From an uncultured Lachnospiraceae bacterium (GTDB taxonomy: Bacteria; Bacillota; Clostridia; Lachnospirales; Lachnospiraceae), in NCBI GenBank assembly GCA_910585765.1, contig CAJUES010000037.1, forward strand, positions 1-36,064: 36,064 bases of DNA, in the 5' to 3' direction. The position numbers and the translations under genes are program-made. The first letter of the stretch is position 1, and each line of letters begins with the position of its first letter. Below the pieces are notes generated by a model that saw only the letters and a program-made list of their open reading frames with translations, was not told where the DNA came from and did no database searches. Positions 21,497 to 30,484 of this stretch are shown piece by piece.

Positions 21497-22972
21497 ATGT
21501 ATTATGTAGGTGTGGATCTTGGAACCTCGGCGGTAAAGCTGCTCCTGATGGAAGGAACAGGCAGGATCGTGAACATTGTCTCGAAAGAGTACCCGCTGTA
21601 TTTTCCAAACCCGGGCTGGAGTGAGCAAAAGCCCGAGGACTGGTGGGATGCAGTGAAGGAAGGGCTAAAGGAGCTGATAAAGGACTGTGACAAGTCGCAG
21701 GTGGCGGGCATCAGCTTTGGCGGTCAGATGCACGGGCTTGTGATCCTGGACAAGGACGACAATGTGATCCGTCCCGCGATCCTGTGGAATGACGGCAGGA
21801 CACAGGAGGAGACGGACTATCTCAACAATGAGATCGGGAAGGATAAGCTGTCCAGGTACACGGCAAACATCGCCTTTACAGGATTTACTGCCCCAAAGAT
21901 CCTGTGGGTAAAGAACAGGGAACCGGAGAATTTTGCACGGATCAGCAAAATCATGCTGCCGAAGGATTACATAGCGTACATGCTCACCGGAAGCTTCTGC
22001 ACGGACGTGTCCGACGCGTCGGGCATGCTGCTGTTTGACGTGGAGCACAAGTGCTGGTCGCGCGAGATGATGGAGATCTGCGGCGTGAGCGAGTCACAGC
22101 TTGCCAGGATCTATGAGAGCTATGAGGTTGTCGGCACAGTGAAGCCGGAGATCGCGGCAGAGCTTGGCATGACGGAAAATGTGAAGGTCGCAGCAGGCGC
22201 GGGCGACAATGCGGCGGCGGCGATCGGAACGGGCACGGTGGGCGACGGCATGTGCAACATCTCCCTCGGGACAAGCGGGACGATCTTTATATCCAGCAAG
22301 AATTTCGGCGTTGACCAGAACAACGCGCTGCACTCCTTTGCGCACGCGGACGGCAAGTACCATCTGATGGGCTGTATGCTGAGTGCGGCTTCCTGCAACA
22401 AGTGGTGGATGGAGGAGATCATGCAGACCACAGAGTTTGGCAGGGAGCAGGCGGCGGTCACGGACGACATGCTCGGGAACAATCATGTCTATTTCCTGCC
22501 GTATCTCATGGGTGAGCGCTCGCCGCACAACGACGCCAACGCGCGCGGCACGTTCATCGGAATGACGATGGACTCGACGAGGGCAGATCTGTACCAGGCA
22601 GTGCTCGAGGGTGTGGCATTTGCGATCCGCGATTCCTTCGAGGTGGCAAAGAGCCTCGGCATCGGGATCGAGTCGTCCAAGATCTGCGGCGGCGGCGCGA
22701 AGAGCCCGCTCTGGAAAAAGATCTTTGCCAACGTGCTGAACATCCGTCTCGACATCATCGAGAGCGAGGAAGGACCGGGCTACGGCGGGGCGATCCTCGC
22801 GGCGGTTGCCTGCGGCGAGTATGCGTCCGTGGAGGAGGCAGCGGCAAAGCTTGTCAGGGTGGTCGACAGCGTGGAGCCTGACAAGGAGCTGGCAGCGCGC
22901 TACGAGGAGCGCTACCGCAAGTTCGCGCAGATCTATCCGACAGTGAAGGCGCTGTTCCCCGTGATCTCGTAG
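21497..22972 (+). CDS. xylB: Xylulokinase
   Basis: A 491-residue FGGY-family sugar kinase, best matched to xylulokinase, which phosphorylates D-xylulose for entry into the pentose phosphate pathway. Seen are the N-terminal phosphate-binding GVDLGTSAVKLLLM, the substrate region GGQMHGLVILD, IAFTGFTAPKILWVKNREPE, DASGMLLFDV, the second phosphate-binding region GAGDNAAAAIGTGTVGDG, and CGGGAKSPLWKKIFANVL. ATG 21497 follows GGAGG (21485-21489); the longer frame from 21446 adds non-homologous residues and is rejected. Xylose isomerase and transporters are not in the window, so the gene stands alone, ended by its own terminator (22997). The substrate within the FGGY family is likely but not proven. 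Confidence 0.93.
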   Translation: MYYVGVDLGTSAVKLLLMEGTGRIVNIVSKEYPLYFPNPGWSEQKPEDWWDAVKEGLKELIKDCDKSQVAGISFGGQMHGLVILDKDDNVIRPAILWNDGRTQEETDYLNNEIGKDKLSRYTANIAFTGFTAPKILWVKNREPENFARISKIMLPKDYIAYMLTGSFCTDVSDASGMLLFDVEHKCWSREMMEICGVSESQLARIYESYEVVGTVKPEIAAELGMTENVKVAAGAGDNAAAAIGTGTVGDGMCNISLGTSGTIFISSKNFGVDQNNALHSFAHADGKYHLMGCMLSAASCNKWWMEEIMQTTEFGREQAAVTDDMLGNNHVYFLPYLMGERSPHNDANARGTFIGMTMDSTRADLYQAVLEGVAFAIRDSFEVAKSLGIGIESSKICGGGAKSPLWKKIFANVLNIRLDIIESEEGPGYGGAILAAVACGEYASVEEAAAKLVRVVDSVEPDKELAARYEERYRKFAQIYPTVKALFPVIS

Positions 22973-22996
22973 AGTATAAACATTTGTCTGACAAAA

Positions 22997-23024
22997 GAGG
23001 CGCCGGCGACGGGCGCCTCTTTTT
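22997..23024 (+). terminator. Rho-independent terminator after xylB
   Basis: GAGGCGCC (22997-23004) pairs perfectly with GGCGCCTC (23012-23019), followed by TTTTT. Confidence 0.93.
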
Positions 23025-23205
23025 CACTCATTTTCTTTTATTAAAAAATTTCAAAAATAATGGATTTGATCGATTTGATATCCCTCGACTTTTGACGGCT
23101 ATGATGGTATGATTGAAATGACGGCGTCAAACGCCGGGCAATGGAGGATCACCGGGAAAAATAATAATAATAGAGAAAAGGAATAAGAAGAAGCGGGAAA
23201 GAGCA

Positions 23206-26200
23206 ATGTACGGTTGGGAAAAATCATTTGACAGTGTGGCGCTGATGCGGGCGAAGGCGATCGACGGCAGCAGGGTCACGATCACAAAAAAGGATGAGAC
23301 ACATATTGATGCGGCGGTGATGTCGGTGGGGCGGGTGGAGGTGTCGATCACGCTCAGGGATGGCGTGCCCTGTATCATGAAATGTAAGTGTCCCAAGGCG
23401 CGGGGCGGCAGGAAATGTGAGCACATGGCAGCGGTGCTGTACAAGATCGAGCAGACCAGGAAGACTGCGGCGAAAGGCGCGGAGGCGTCAGCGCAGATCA
23501 CAGAGACGAAACAGACAGAGACGGGTATCAATGAACTGCAGAAACTATGGGACATGTCCGTTGTGAACGGGGCACCGGATGCAGATGCTGACGCAAATGC
23601 TGATAAGATGACAGAGGAGAGAGCAGCGGCGCAGACGCAGGAACCAGCGCCCAAAAAGCGCGGCAGAAAGTCAAAGGCACAGCTCGAGGCAGAGCGCATG
23701 GCAGCGGAGGAAGCCAAAAAGCAGGCAGAGAAGGAGGAGACAGAGCGGCGGATCGCCGAGCGGAAGGCAGAGAAGGCGGCAGCGAAAGCGGAGCGCAGGC
23801 GCAGGCGCCAGGAGGCGCAGGAGGCACAGCGCAAAGCCCGGGAGGAGGAAGATGCGCGCCGCGCGGAGGAGGAGAGGAGACAGCAGGAGGAGACAGCGCG
23901 CCGGGAGTCAGAGGAGAAAAGGAGGCGTGAGGAAGAGGAAAAGAGAAAGAGGGAGCAGAGAGAGGACACTATGAGGAAAAAGGAAGAGAAAGTAAAGGCG
24001 GCAATCGCGAGAAAGAATGCGGAGGAGACAGCGGTGGCGACGGTTTCCGCACCGCAGGCAGACCATTACCAGTATTTTGATATCGATGCGGTCAGGGATA
24101 AGCTCAAATTTTCGAAGGAGGCGCTGGACAAAGGCAGTGCGTATCTCGCTTCCGGGACCGTTGTTGTGGATAGCATCAATGTCGGCTACTACGACCAGAT
24201 GGATGATATGGCTGTCCAGGTAAAGGCTGTGGCGGAGTACAGGGGCAGGAGAATCTATACCAACGTGATCTTCAACCGGGACGCGCCTTACCTGACGGAC
24301 TGCGGCTGCCCTGCGTGTGACCGCGGCTTCAGATATGACTGGTATCCCAGGAAGAGTAGCAACTGCGCGTTTGTGGCCGCGGCGCTTGCGTACGCGCAGA
24401 AGTACATGCAGCAGAAGGAAGTGGGCGACGCGACGGACAAGTGGGGCGCGATGCTGCTTGCCGGTTTCCAGCGCAATCACACGAACCAGCTCCTGGCGAG
24501 TGCGGTCTCTCAGGGAGAGACGATCGATCTAGTGCCGAGACTCTTTCGAACGGAGGAGGGACTGCGGCTCTCCTTCAAGGTTGGCAGCGGAAAGCTGTAT
24601 GTCATCAAGGATCTGATCGAGTTCTGCGCGCAGGTGCGTGATTCTGAGACCGTGCAGTACGGGACGAAAACGGTACTGAAACAGAACATCAATAACTTTG
24701 GCGCCCGCGCAAGACAGTGGTACGAGTTTCTGAACAAGGTCATACAGGAGGAGGAAGACATGATCAACCGCATCAGTGAGATGCGGTACTACTACAGGGA
24801 AAGGAAGCGGAAATGCTCTGATTTCGGGCTGTTTGGCTGGCGCCTTGACCAGTTCTATGAAGTCATGGGGGAGGATACTGTCGAGTATGAGAACAAGATC
24901 CCGGGAAAACGCGACCGGGCGCATCTCGTCTGCCAGGACGGCATGCCAAAACCCACGCTGCAGATACGAAAGAGCAGGGACATCGGTGGAAAGAAAGAAT
25001 TTCACGGCGTCAGCGTCAGCTGCAGGATGCCGGACTTCCTGATGGGAGCAGCCAGCGCATATTACGTTCGGTTCGGCCGCCTGTACAGGGTCGGCATCGA
25101 TGTCATAGACAAGATCCGCCCGCTGATCAACATGTCGAGGGAAGGGGAGATCGACTTTCGGATCGGGCGCTCCAAGCTCTCGGATTTCTATTACTCCATG
25201 CTGCCGCAGCTCGAGGAGGTCTTTAACGTCGTGGAGGAGGACAGCGAGGAGATCCACCGGTATCTGCCGCCGGAGGTGGCGTTCATCTTCTATCTCGACT
25301 ATGCGGACGGGGATATCACCTGCCGCATGACTGCCCGGTATGGGGAAAAGGAGTGCCCGGTCATAGGGCTTGCGCTGGCCGACCCGCTCAGCGCATATTA
25401 TGAGAGTTTTCGTCTGGAGGGGCGCGAGCGGGAGGTCTTTTTCCTCGCCAGGCAGGTATTCCCGCACGTCGATCAGGAGCGGGAGGTGTTTTACTGCGGC
25501 GGAGAGGAGGATCGCATCTACGACGTGCTCAACAGCGGTGTGGAGCAGCTTGCCGAACTCGGGGAGGTACGCTGCACGAACGCGTTCAAGGGGATGAACA
25601 TCGTGCGCAGGATGCGCATGTCTGTGGGCGTGTCGGTGTCGAGCGGTCTGCTTGACCTGGAGATCGACACGGAGGGCGTCAGCAGGGAAGAGCTGCTGGA
25701 AGTGCTGAAAGGCTACAAACTCCGCAAGAAATATTACAGACTGAAAAACGGCGACTTTATGAATCTGGAGGATGAAAATCTGCAGATGCTCAACGAGCTG
25801 ATGGATACGATGCATCTTTCGCCCAGGGAATTCATCAAAGGCAGGGTACACCTGCCCGTCTACCGCACACTCTATCTGGATAAGCTGCTCGAGGAAAAAG
25901 AGGGACTCTACACGAACAGGGATCAGACGTTCCGGGAAATGGTCAAAAATTTCAAGACGATCAGCGATGCGGACTACGAGGTGCCCGCAAGTCTCAAGCG
26001 CACCCTGCGCAGCTATCAGAAAAACGGCTTCAAATGGCTCAAGACGCTGCAGTCCTGCCAGTTTGGCGGGATCCTCGCCGACGATATGGGACTTGGCAAG
26101 ACGATACAGACGATCGCTTTCCTGCTGTCGGAGAAAAAGGAGGGTGTGACCACGCTTATCGTCTCACCGGCGTCGCTCGTGTACAACTGGGGCGAGGAGT

Positions 26201-27387
26201 TTGAGCGGTTCGGACCGGAACTGAAGGTGCAGCTCATCACAGGCGACCAGCAGGAGCGGCAGAAAAAGATCGAGAACTGCGCGGACTATGACGTGAGCAT
26301 CACCTCCTACGATCTGCTTCGAAGGGATATATCCTATTATGAAAGCAGGAAGTTCACGTACGAGGTGATCGACGAGGCGCAGTATATCAAGAACCACACG
26401 ACAGCGGCGGCAAAGGCAGTCAAGGTCATCGACAGCCAGATGCGGATCGCGCTGACGGGCACGCCGATCGAGAACAGGCTGAGTGAGCTGTGGAGTATCT
26501 TTGATTATCTGATGCCGGGATTTCTGTACAGTTATGAGGTATTCCGAAAGGAGATCGAGATGCCTGTCACGAAGCATGACGACAGCGAAGCCATGGCGAG
26601 ACTCCAGCGAATGGTGGGACCCTTCATCATGCGCCGCCTGAAGTCTGATGTCCTCAAAGACCTTCCCGAAAAGCTCGAGGAAGTGTGCTATGTGCGGTTT
26701 GACAAGGCACAGCAGACAGTGTACGATGCGCAGGTAGTGCATATGCGGGAGATGCTGGCACAGCAGGGGGAGAGCGAGTTTAACAAAAACAAGATCAAAG
26801 TGCTCGCCGAACTGACGAGGCTCAGGCAGATCTGCTGCGACCCGGGGCTGTGTTTCGACAATTATAAGGGGGAATCTGCAAAGCTGGACTCCTGTGTGGA
26901 GCTGGTGCAGAGCGCGATGGACGGCGGGCACAAGATGCTGCTGTTCTCACAGTTCACCTCGATGCTGGATCTCATCAAAGAGCGCTTTGACGAAAAGGGG
27001 ATCGGGTATTATATGATCACGGGCGAGACTTCCAAGGAAAAGCGCCTGCAGCTTGTGAAAGCCTTCAATGAGGATGCGGTCCCGGTATTTCTGATCTCCC
27101 TGAAAGCGGGCGGCGTCGGTCTGAACCTGACAGGTGCCGATGTCGTCATCCACTACGACCCGTGGTGGAACGTCGCCGCGCAGAACCAGGCGACGGACAG
27201 GGCGCACCGCATCGGGCAGACCAGAAAAGTGACCGTGTACAAGCTGATCGCAAAGCACAGTGTCGAGGAGAAGATCCTGAAACTGCAGGAGACAAAGCGC
27301 GATCTCGCGGAGCAGGTTATGAACGGCGATCTCGGGCAGCTGGGAAGCATGAGCCGGGATGAGCTGCTCGACCTGCTGCAGGGGTGA
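23206..27387 (+). CDS. SWIM zinc-finger SNF2-family helicase (SWI2/SNF2 ATPase)
   Basis: A 1393-residue DNA-dependent ATPase. A SWIM zinc finger lies at the N-terminus (Cys60, Cys62, Cys71, His73 in CKC...CEH). Residues about 150-275 are an extremely Glu/Arg/Lys/Ala-rich, probably coiled-coil stretch, followed by a helicase-associated region of about 650 residues. The C-terminal SNF2 core (about 925-1393) has motif I DDMGLGKT (about residue 957), motif II DEAQ (Asp1056), motif III LTGTPIENRLSELWS, and motifs V-VI LKAGGVGLNLTGAD and ATDRAHRIGQ. SNF2 proteins translocate on double-stranded DNA; bacterial SWIM-SNF2 members have no settled role. The ribosome binding site is weak (GGGAAAG). It converges with the AraC-type gene 36 bases downstream. 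Confidence 0.93.
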   Translation: MYGWEKSFDSVALMRAKAIDGSRVTITKKDETHIDAAVMSVGRVEVSITLRDGVPCIMKCKCPKARGGRKCEHMAAVLYKIEQTRKTAAKGAEASAQITETKQTETGINELQKLWDMSVVNGAPDADADANADKMTEERAAAQTQEPAPKKRGRKSKAQLEAERMAAEEAKKQAEKEETERRIAERKAEKAAAKAERRRRRQEAQEAQRKAREEEDARRAEEERRQQEETARRESEEKRRREEEEKRKREQREDTMRKKEEKVKAAIARKNAEETAVATVSAPQADHYQYFDIDAVRDKLKFSKEALDKGSAYLASGTVVVDSINVGYYDQMDDMAVQVKAVAEYRGRRIYTNVIFNRDAPYLTDCGCPACDRGFRYDWYPRKSSNCAFVAAALAYAQKYMQQKEVGDATDKWGAMLLAGFQRNHTNQLLASAVSQGETIDLVPRLFRTEEGLRLSFKVGSGKLYVIKDLIEFCAQVRDSETVQYGTKTVLKQNINNFGARARQWYEFLNKVIQEEEDMINRISEMRYYYRERKRKCSDFGLFGWRLDQFYEVMGEDTVEYENKIPGKRDRAHLVCQDGMPKPTLQIRKSRDIGGKKEFHGVSVSCRMPDFLMGAASAYYVRFGRLYRVGIDVIDKIRPLINMSREGEIDFRIGRSKLSDFYYSMLPQLEEVFNVVEEDSEEIHRYLPPEVAFIFYLDYADGDITCRMTARYGEKECPVIGLALADPLSAYYESFRLEGREREVFFLARQVFPHVDQEREVFYCGGEEDRIYDVLNSGVEQLAELGEVRCTNAFKGMNIVRRMRMSVGVSVSSGLLDLEIDTEGVSREELLEVLKGYKLRKKYYRLKNGDFMNLEDENLQMLNELMDTMHLSPREFIKGRVHLPVYRTLYLDKLLEEKEGLYTNRDQTFREMVKNFKTISDADYEVPASLKRTLRSYQKNGFKWLKTLQSCQFGGILADDMGLGKTIQTIAFLLSEKKEGVTTLIVSPASLVYNWGEEFERFGPELKVQLITGDQQERQKKIENCADYDVSITSYDLLRRDISYYESRKFTYEVIDEAQYIKNHTTAAAKAVKVIDSQMRIALTGTPIENRLSELWSIFDYLMPGFLYSYEVFRKEIEMPVTKHDDSEAMARLQRMVGPFIMRRLKSDVLKDLPEKLEEVCYVRFDKAQQTVYDAQVVHMREMLAQQGESEFNKNKIKVLAELTRLRQICCDPGLCFDNYKGESAKLDSCVELVQSAMDGGHKMLLFSQFTSMLDLIKERFDEKGIGYYMITGETSKEKRLQLVKAFNEDAVPVFLISLKAGGVGLNLTGADVVIHYDPWWNVAAQNQATDRAHRIGQTRKVTVYKLIAKHSVEEKILKLQETKRDLAEQVMNGDLGQLGSMSRDELLDLLQG

Positions 27388-27403
27388 CAGCCTGGAGCCG
27401 TGT

Positions 27404-27429
27404 CCCCTGCGGCAGACTGCCGTCAGGGG
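27404..27429. terminator. Hairpin between convergent helicase and AraC-type genes
   Basis: CCCCTGCGGC (27404-27413) pairs with GCCGTCAGGGG (27419-27429) with one bulge. There is no clear T-run on either side; position between convergent stops suggests a shared weak terminator. Confidence 0.5.
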
Positions 27430-28325
27430 TGCGCCGCGGGACCGCGCAGATTTTTGGTATTCTGTATGCGGAACTGCTTCGGCGTGATGTCCTTGTATTT
27501 CCGGAAGGTCTTGATCATGTGGCTGCAGTCGGAGAAACCGGCTGCCTGGCTGATGTAGGTCATGTCGTAGTCGGTGAAGAGCAGCATGTCCTCCGTCTTG
27601 ATCACGCGGATATACTCGATGTACTCCTTGCACGAACGCCCGTAGATCTGGCGGAACTGCTTCGCAAAGAAGGAGTAGCTCATGTTGCAACGCACGGCGA
27701 GCTGCTCAACCTTCAGCGGCTGGTCGGAGTGTGCGTCGATGTACTCCGTGATGGTCTCGATGGAGCTGCCCGACGGGGGGGAGATCTCGTAGGACGGCGT
27801 GAACCCGCGCTCCCGCCAGATGCGCAGTATATTGACCAGGATGCAGTTGAGGTAGGAGTATATGACCATGTAGTGCCCGTAATGCTTGGTGTCTGCCTCC
27901 CGCGCGCATCCGCTGACAAATTCCAGCACCGGAAATCCGGTAAGCTCCTGCGACGAGAAGTAGAAGGAGACTCCGGGTTCCTCCATCGCCTGCAGGATAG
28001 CGCTCTTGAGCTGCGGGACATACCCGATATTCTCACGGAAACGGTTCAGGTCGAACTTGATCACATAGTACAGCAGATGCTCCTGCACGCCGGGCTCGTT
28101 GTAGATGGCGTGGATGCTCTTGGGCGGAAGGGCAGCCATGTCGCCGGGGTGCAGCAGATATTTCTTTTCATCGCTCTCGATCAGTGCAGTCCCCTCAACC
28201 ATCAGAACGATCTCCATATAGTGGTGCCAGTGTGACCGCACTGGGAAATTGTGCTTTGCCGTATCGAACAGGAAAGCCTCATAGGGGGAGTTCAGCAGAT
28301 CCCCGGGTTCAAACAGGTTGTACAT
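27423..28325 (-). CDS. AraC-family transcription regulator with cupin sensor domain
   Basis: A 300-residue regulator. The N-terminal cupin-like arm (SHWHHYMEIVLMVEGTALIE, then HPGDMAALPPKSIHAIYN) probably binds a small ligand such as a sugar. The C-terminal pair of helix-turn-helix motifs has LKVEQLAVRCNMSYSFFAKQFRQIYG and ISQAAGFSDCSHMIKTFRKYKDITPKQFR, split here to LAVRCNMSYSFFAKQFRQ and GFSDCSHMIKTFRKY. ATG 28325 is chosen because AGGAGG (28335-28340) lies nine bases before it and the protein homology starts with YNLFEPGD; a longer frame to 28544 covers the promoter and a repeat. The promoter carries two palindromes, so autoregulation is likely. Target genes are not evident; the neighbours are a helicase and a phosphoesterase. 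Confidence 0.92.
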   Translation of the reverse strand: MYNLFEPGDLLNSPYEAFLFDTAKHNFPVRSHWHHYMEIVLMVEGTALIESDEKKYLLHPGDMAALPPKSIHAIYNEPGVQEHLLYYVIKFDLNRFRENIGYVPQLKSAILQAMEEPGVSFYFSSQELTGFPVLEFVSGCAREADTKHYGHYMVIYSYLNCILVNILRIWRERGFTPSYEISPPSGSSIETITEYIDAHSDQPLKVEQLAVRCNMSYSFFAKQFRQIYGRSCKEYIEYIRVIKTEDMLLFTDYDMTYISQAAGFSDCSHMIKTFRKYKDITPKQFRIQNTKNLRGPAAHP

Positions 28326-28358
28326 GGTGCAATACCTCCTGGAAGTTATTTTGACTGT

Positions 28359-28393
28359 CATGCTATTATAGCATGTGTAAAAGGTATTTTCCA
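28359..28393 (-). promoter_or_regulatory. Promoter of the AraC-type gene with palindromic -10 region
   Basis: On the minus strand TGC-TATAAT forms an extended -10 (TATAAT at 28370-28365) with a TGGAAA-like -35 (28393-28388), 17 bases apart. The -10 is centred in the perfect palindrome CATGCTATTATAGCATG (28359-28375), which could be an operator. Confidence 0.6.
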
Positions 28394-28400
28394 GCGCATA

Positions 28401-28419
28401 TTGTGCATTTGATGCACAA
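28401..28419. promoter_or_regulatory. Inverted repeat just upstream of the AraC-type promoter
   Basis: TTGTGCAT-TTG-ATGCACAA is a perfect 8-3-8 inverted repeat 8 bases upstream of the -35. Its position is right for a regulator binding site. Confidence 0.55.
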
Positions 28420-28455
28420 ATAACGTTGAATACGGCACCTGCTGTTTGCCCCGGT

Positions 28456-28513
28456 AAAGTGACACATCCTGCTTGTCTGTCTCTCCGATAGCACAGCACA
28501 AAAAGCCCCGCCG
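28456..28513 (-). repeat. Decayed copy of the MITE-like element
   Basis: Read on the minus strand this segment matches the right half of the element at 10685-10840: GACAAGCAGGATGTGTCACTT against GACAAGCAAGATGTGTCACTT (20 of 21, quoted in part as GATGTGTCACTT), followed upstream by GCTTTTTG. The left half and a clear terminal repeat are missing. The gap between 28325 and 28712 holds this repeat, the AraC-type promoter and the DHH gene's leader, but no gene. Confidence 0.6.
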
Positions 28514-28711
28514 CAGGTTTAGTGGTGTCCGCATAAATATACATTGTAAATGACAGACAAATATCTTATAATAATGTCAAATGAAATAATATCAGATCAA
28601 AAATTCAAATAAAGAAGTCAGATAATGAAATCAAACAAAGTGGCAGGGGAACAATAGATTTCAGCATATTAAATAGAATCGTAGATATAGAAAACGGTGG
28701 GGGAAGAACGT

Positions 28712-29692
28712 ATGACGAAATTGGATAAACTGCTCGGCGAGATCAATCGGGAACATGTGTATATACAGACGCACAATTTTCCGGATCCGGATGCGATCGC
28801 GAGCGCATACGGACTGCAGAAGCTGCTGGAGCTGCGCGGCGTGCGCGCGACGATATGCTACAAGGGGAAGATCGACCGCTACAGCACCGGAAAGCTCGTC
28901 GAGATCATAGGGATCGAGCTTCTGAATGTCGATGAACTGGAAAAGGTGCTGAGTGATGACGATGAGGTGATCCTGGTGGACTCCCAGAAGGGGAACGCCA
29001 ACATCATCGACATCACGGGGGATGAGATCATCTGCATCGACCATCACCCGGACAATGACCTGTTCGAGTACCGCTTCCGTGACATACGTCCGGAGATCGG
29101 TGCCTGTGCGACCATGATAGCGCAGTACTTTTTCGAGAACAATGTCCCGATGGACAGAAAGATCGCGACGGCGCTGACGTACGGCATCCGCATTGACACG
29201 AACAATCTGAACCGCGGCGTATCCAGGCTGGACGTCGAGATGCTCTACCGGATGTATGACGACTGTGATTACACTGTCATCTCCATGCTCGAGAACAGCA
29301 TCCTGTGTTTTGAGGATCTGGTCGCCTACTCCAGGGCGATCTCGAGCATCGAGGTCCATGATGACATCAGCTTTGCGGACACGGGCAGGGACTGTCCTGT
29401 CATTGCGGACATATCGGATTTTATGCTCGCGCTCAAGGAAGTCACGTTCTCCGTGGTATACTCCGTGAAGGATGGCGGGATCAAGCTCTCGGTTCGCAGC
29501 GAAGGAACAGCGCTGGACGCCGGGAAAGTGATCGGACGGGCGCTGACAGGCATCGGGAACGGCGGCGGGCACGCATCCATGGCGGGCGGTTTTGTCCCGT
29601 TTGACGGGGACGCGCAGGAGAAAGCGGCGCTGCTTGAGGACATCAAGAGGAGGTTCATAACACAGATACAGGAGATGAGAAGTACTTTATAG
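28712..29692 (+). CDS. DHH-family phosphoesterase
   Basis: A 326-residue DHH/DHHA1 protein. The DHH domain has the Asp-rich motifs HNFPDPDAIASAYGLQ (motif I), ILVDSQ (motif II), CIDHHPDND (DHH motif III) and TALTYGIRIDTNN (motif IV), and the C-terminal DHHA1 domain ends in GNGGGHASMAGGF. The family includes RecJ-like exonucleases and nanoRNases or cyclic-dinucleotide phosphodiesterases; this size class without transmembrane or GGDEF parts fits an oligoribonuclease/pAp-phosphatase-like role, but the substrate is not resolved from sequence. ATG 28712 is preferred over GTG 28697: GGGGGAAG lies just before it. It stands alone on its transcript. Confidence 0.9.
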   Translation: MTKLDKLLGEINREHVYIQTHNFPDPDAIASAYGLQKLLELRGVRATICYKGKIDRYSTGKLVEIIGIELLNVDELEKVLSDDDEVILVDSQKGNANIIDITGDEIICIDHHPDNDLFEYRFRDIRPEIGACATMIAQYFFENNVPMDRKIATALTYGIRIDTNNLNRGVSRLDVEMLYRMYDDCDYTVISMLENSILCFEDLVAYSRAISSIEVHDDISFADTGRDCPVIADISDFMLALKEVTFSVVYSVKDGGIKLSVRSEGTALDAGKVIGRALTGIGNGGGHASMAGGFVPFDGDAQEKAALLEDIKRRFITQIQEMRSTL

Positions 29693-29762
29693 AGCTGCCA
29701 CTATGTGTGTTCGGCGGACAACGTAGAGGAGAACGCTGCAATTGACATCTGAAATGTGGTTA

Positions 29763-29793
29763 CAGTTCAGCCCTCGGCCGCCTGTGTTACAAA
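29763..29793. repeat. Second copy of the CAGTTCAGCC dispersed repeat
   Basis: CAGTTCAGCCCTCGGC (29763-29778), then CCTGTGTTACAA, matches the left arm of the repeat at 17521-17608 (CAGTTCAGCCTTCGGC, CCTGTCACAA). Only the arm is conserved here; the long hairpin is absent. Confidence 0.55.
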
Positions 29794-29818
29794 ATATGGA
29801 GTATTTTCCCAAAATATA

Positions 29819-29847
29819 TTGACAACCGAAATGCGGTAGTGTATACT
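29819..29847 (+). promoter_or_regulatory. Promoter of the tRNA-Phe / tRNA-Gly pair
   Basis: TTGACA (29819-29824), 17 bases, TATACT (29842-29847), ending 15 bases before the tRNA-Phe gene. Confidence 0.85.
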
Positions 29848-29862
29848 TGATTTCGGTTAAGC

Positions 29863-29935
<73 letters not shown>

Positions 29936-29939
29936 CTGC

Positions 29940-30010
29940 GCGGGTGTAGTTCAATGGTAGAACACCAGCCTTCCAAGCTGGATACGTGGGTTCGATTCCC
30001 ATCACCCGCT
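29940..30010 (+). tRNA. tRNA-Gly (TCC)
   Basis: A 71-base cloverleaf: acceptor GCGGGTG with CACCCGC, D-arm GTTCAATGGTAGAAC, anticodon stem CCAGC/GCTGG with loop CTTCCAA (anticodon TCC), T-arm GTGGGTTCGATTCCCAT, discriminator T. It lies 4 bases after tRNA-Phe and is cotranscribed with it. Confidence 0.95.
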
Positions 30011-30065
30011 CTCAGGGACAGTCGAAAGTTTTTTGGAAATGTGATCAAAAAATTTCTAAAAATAG

Positions 30066-30094
30066 TTGACAAACCATTTGATATCATGTACACT
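30066..30094 (+). promoter_or_regulatory. Promoter of the second tRNA-Gly
   Basis: TTGACA (30066-30071), 17 bases, TACACT (30089-30094), 40 bases before the tRNA. Confidence 0.75.
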
Positions 30095-30134
30095 ATAAAA
30101 GTCCGATGGAGATAAAAACCAAAAGACATCATAT

Positions 30135-30207
30135 GCGATAGTGGCGTAGTTGGTAACGCGCGACCTTGCCAAGGTCGAGACCGCGGGTTCGAGCCCCGTC
30201 TATCGCT
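30135..30207 (+). tRNA. tRNA-Gly (GCC)
   Basis: A 73-base cloverleaf: acceptor GCGATAG with CTATCGC, D-arm GGCGTAGTTGGTAACGC, anticodon stem CGACC/GGTCG with loop TTGCCAA (anticodon GCC), T-arm GCGGGTTCGAGCCCCGT, discriminator T. Together with the TCC species it gives two glycine isoacceptors in this cluster. Confidence 0.95.
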
Positions 30208-30212
30208 CTCAT

Positions 30213-30255
30213 AAAAGCCTGTGATTGCAAGGGATTCAAGCACTCACAGGCTTTT
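30213..30255 (+). terminator. Terminator of the tRNA cluster
   Basis: AAAAGCCTGTGA (30213-30224) and TCACAGGCTTTT (30244-30255) are perfect complements around a 19-base loop, with a T-rich tail. From here to trmB (30484) the sequence is AT-rich leader and promoter, with a TATAAT at 30439-30444 but no clear -35. Confidence 0.88.
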
Positions 30256-30484
30256 GATTTTGTTTTTTTCTAAAGTGTCTTTCGAAAGTTTTTCTTGTAT
30301 ACGTCTGTTTGGGCTGGCATGAAAGCGGATCCTGCAGATTAATTTTTCGGACATGTTCTGATGCAATTGTGCAAAAAAAATGAATAATATAAATTTTTGG
30401 TAAAATTAATAATATACAAATAGGAGCGCAGGGTGTAATATAATAATGATGACAGTGGTCGAAAAAGGCTAAAGGAGAATACAA

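Noticed and set aside
23527..23969. Long antisense frame opposite the SNF2 charged region (Ser/Cys-rich)
   Set aside because: It mirrors the Glu/Arg-rich repeats of the sense strand and has no ribosome binding site or family features.
28326..28544. 73-residue N-terminal extension of the AraC-type regulator
   Set aside because: A perfect AGGAGG is placed before ATG 28325, family homology starts there, and the extension covers the promoter, palindromes and a repeat copy.
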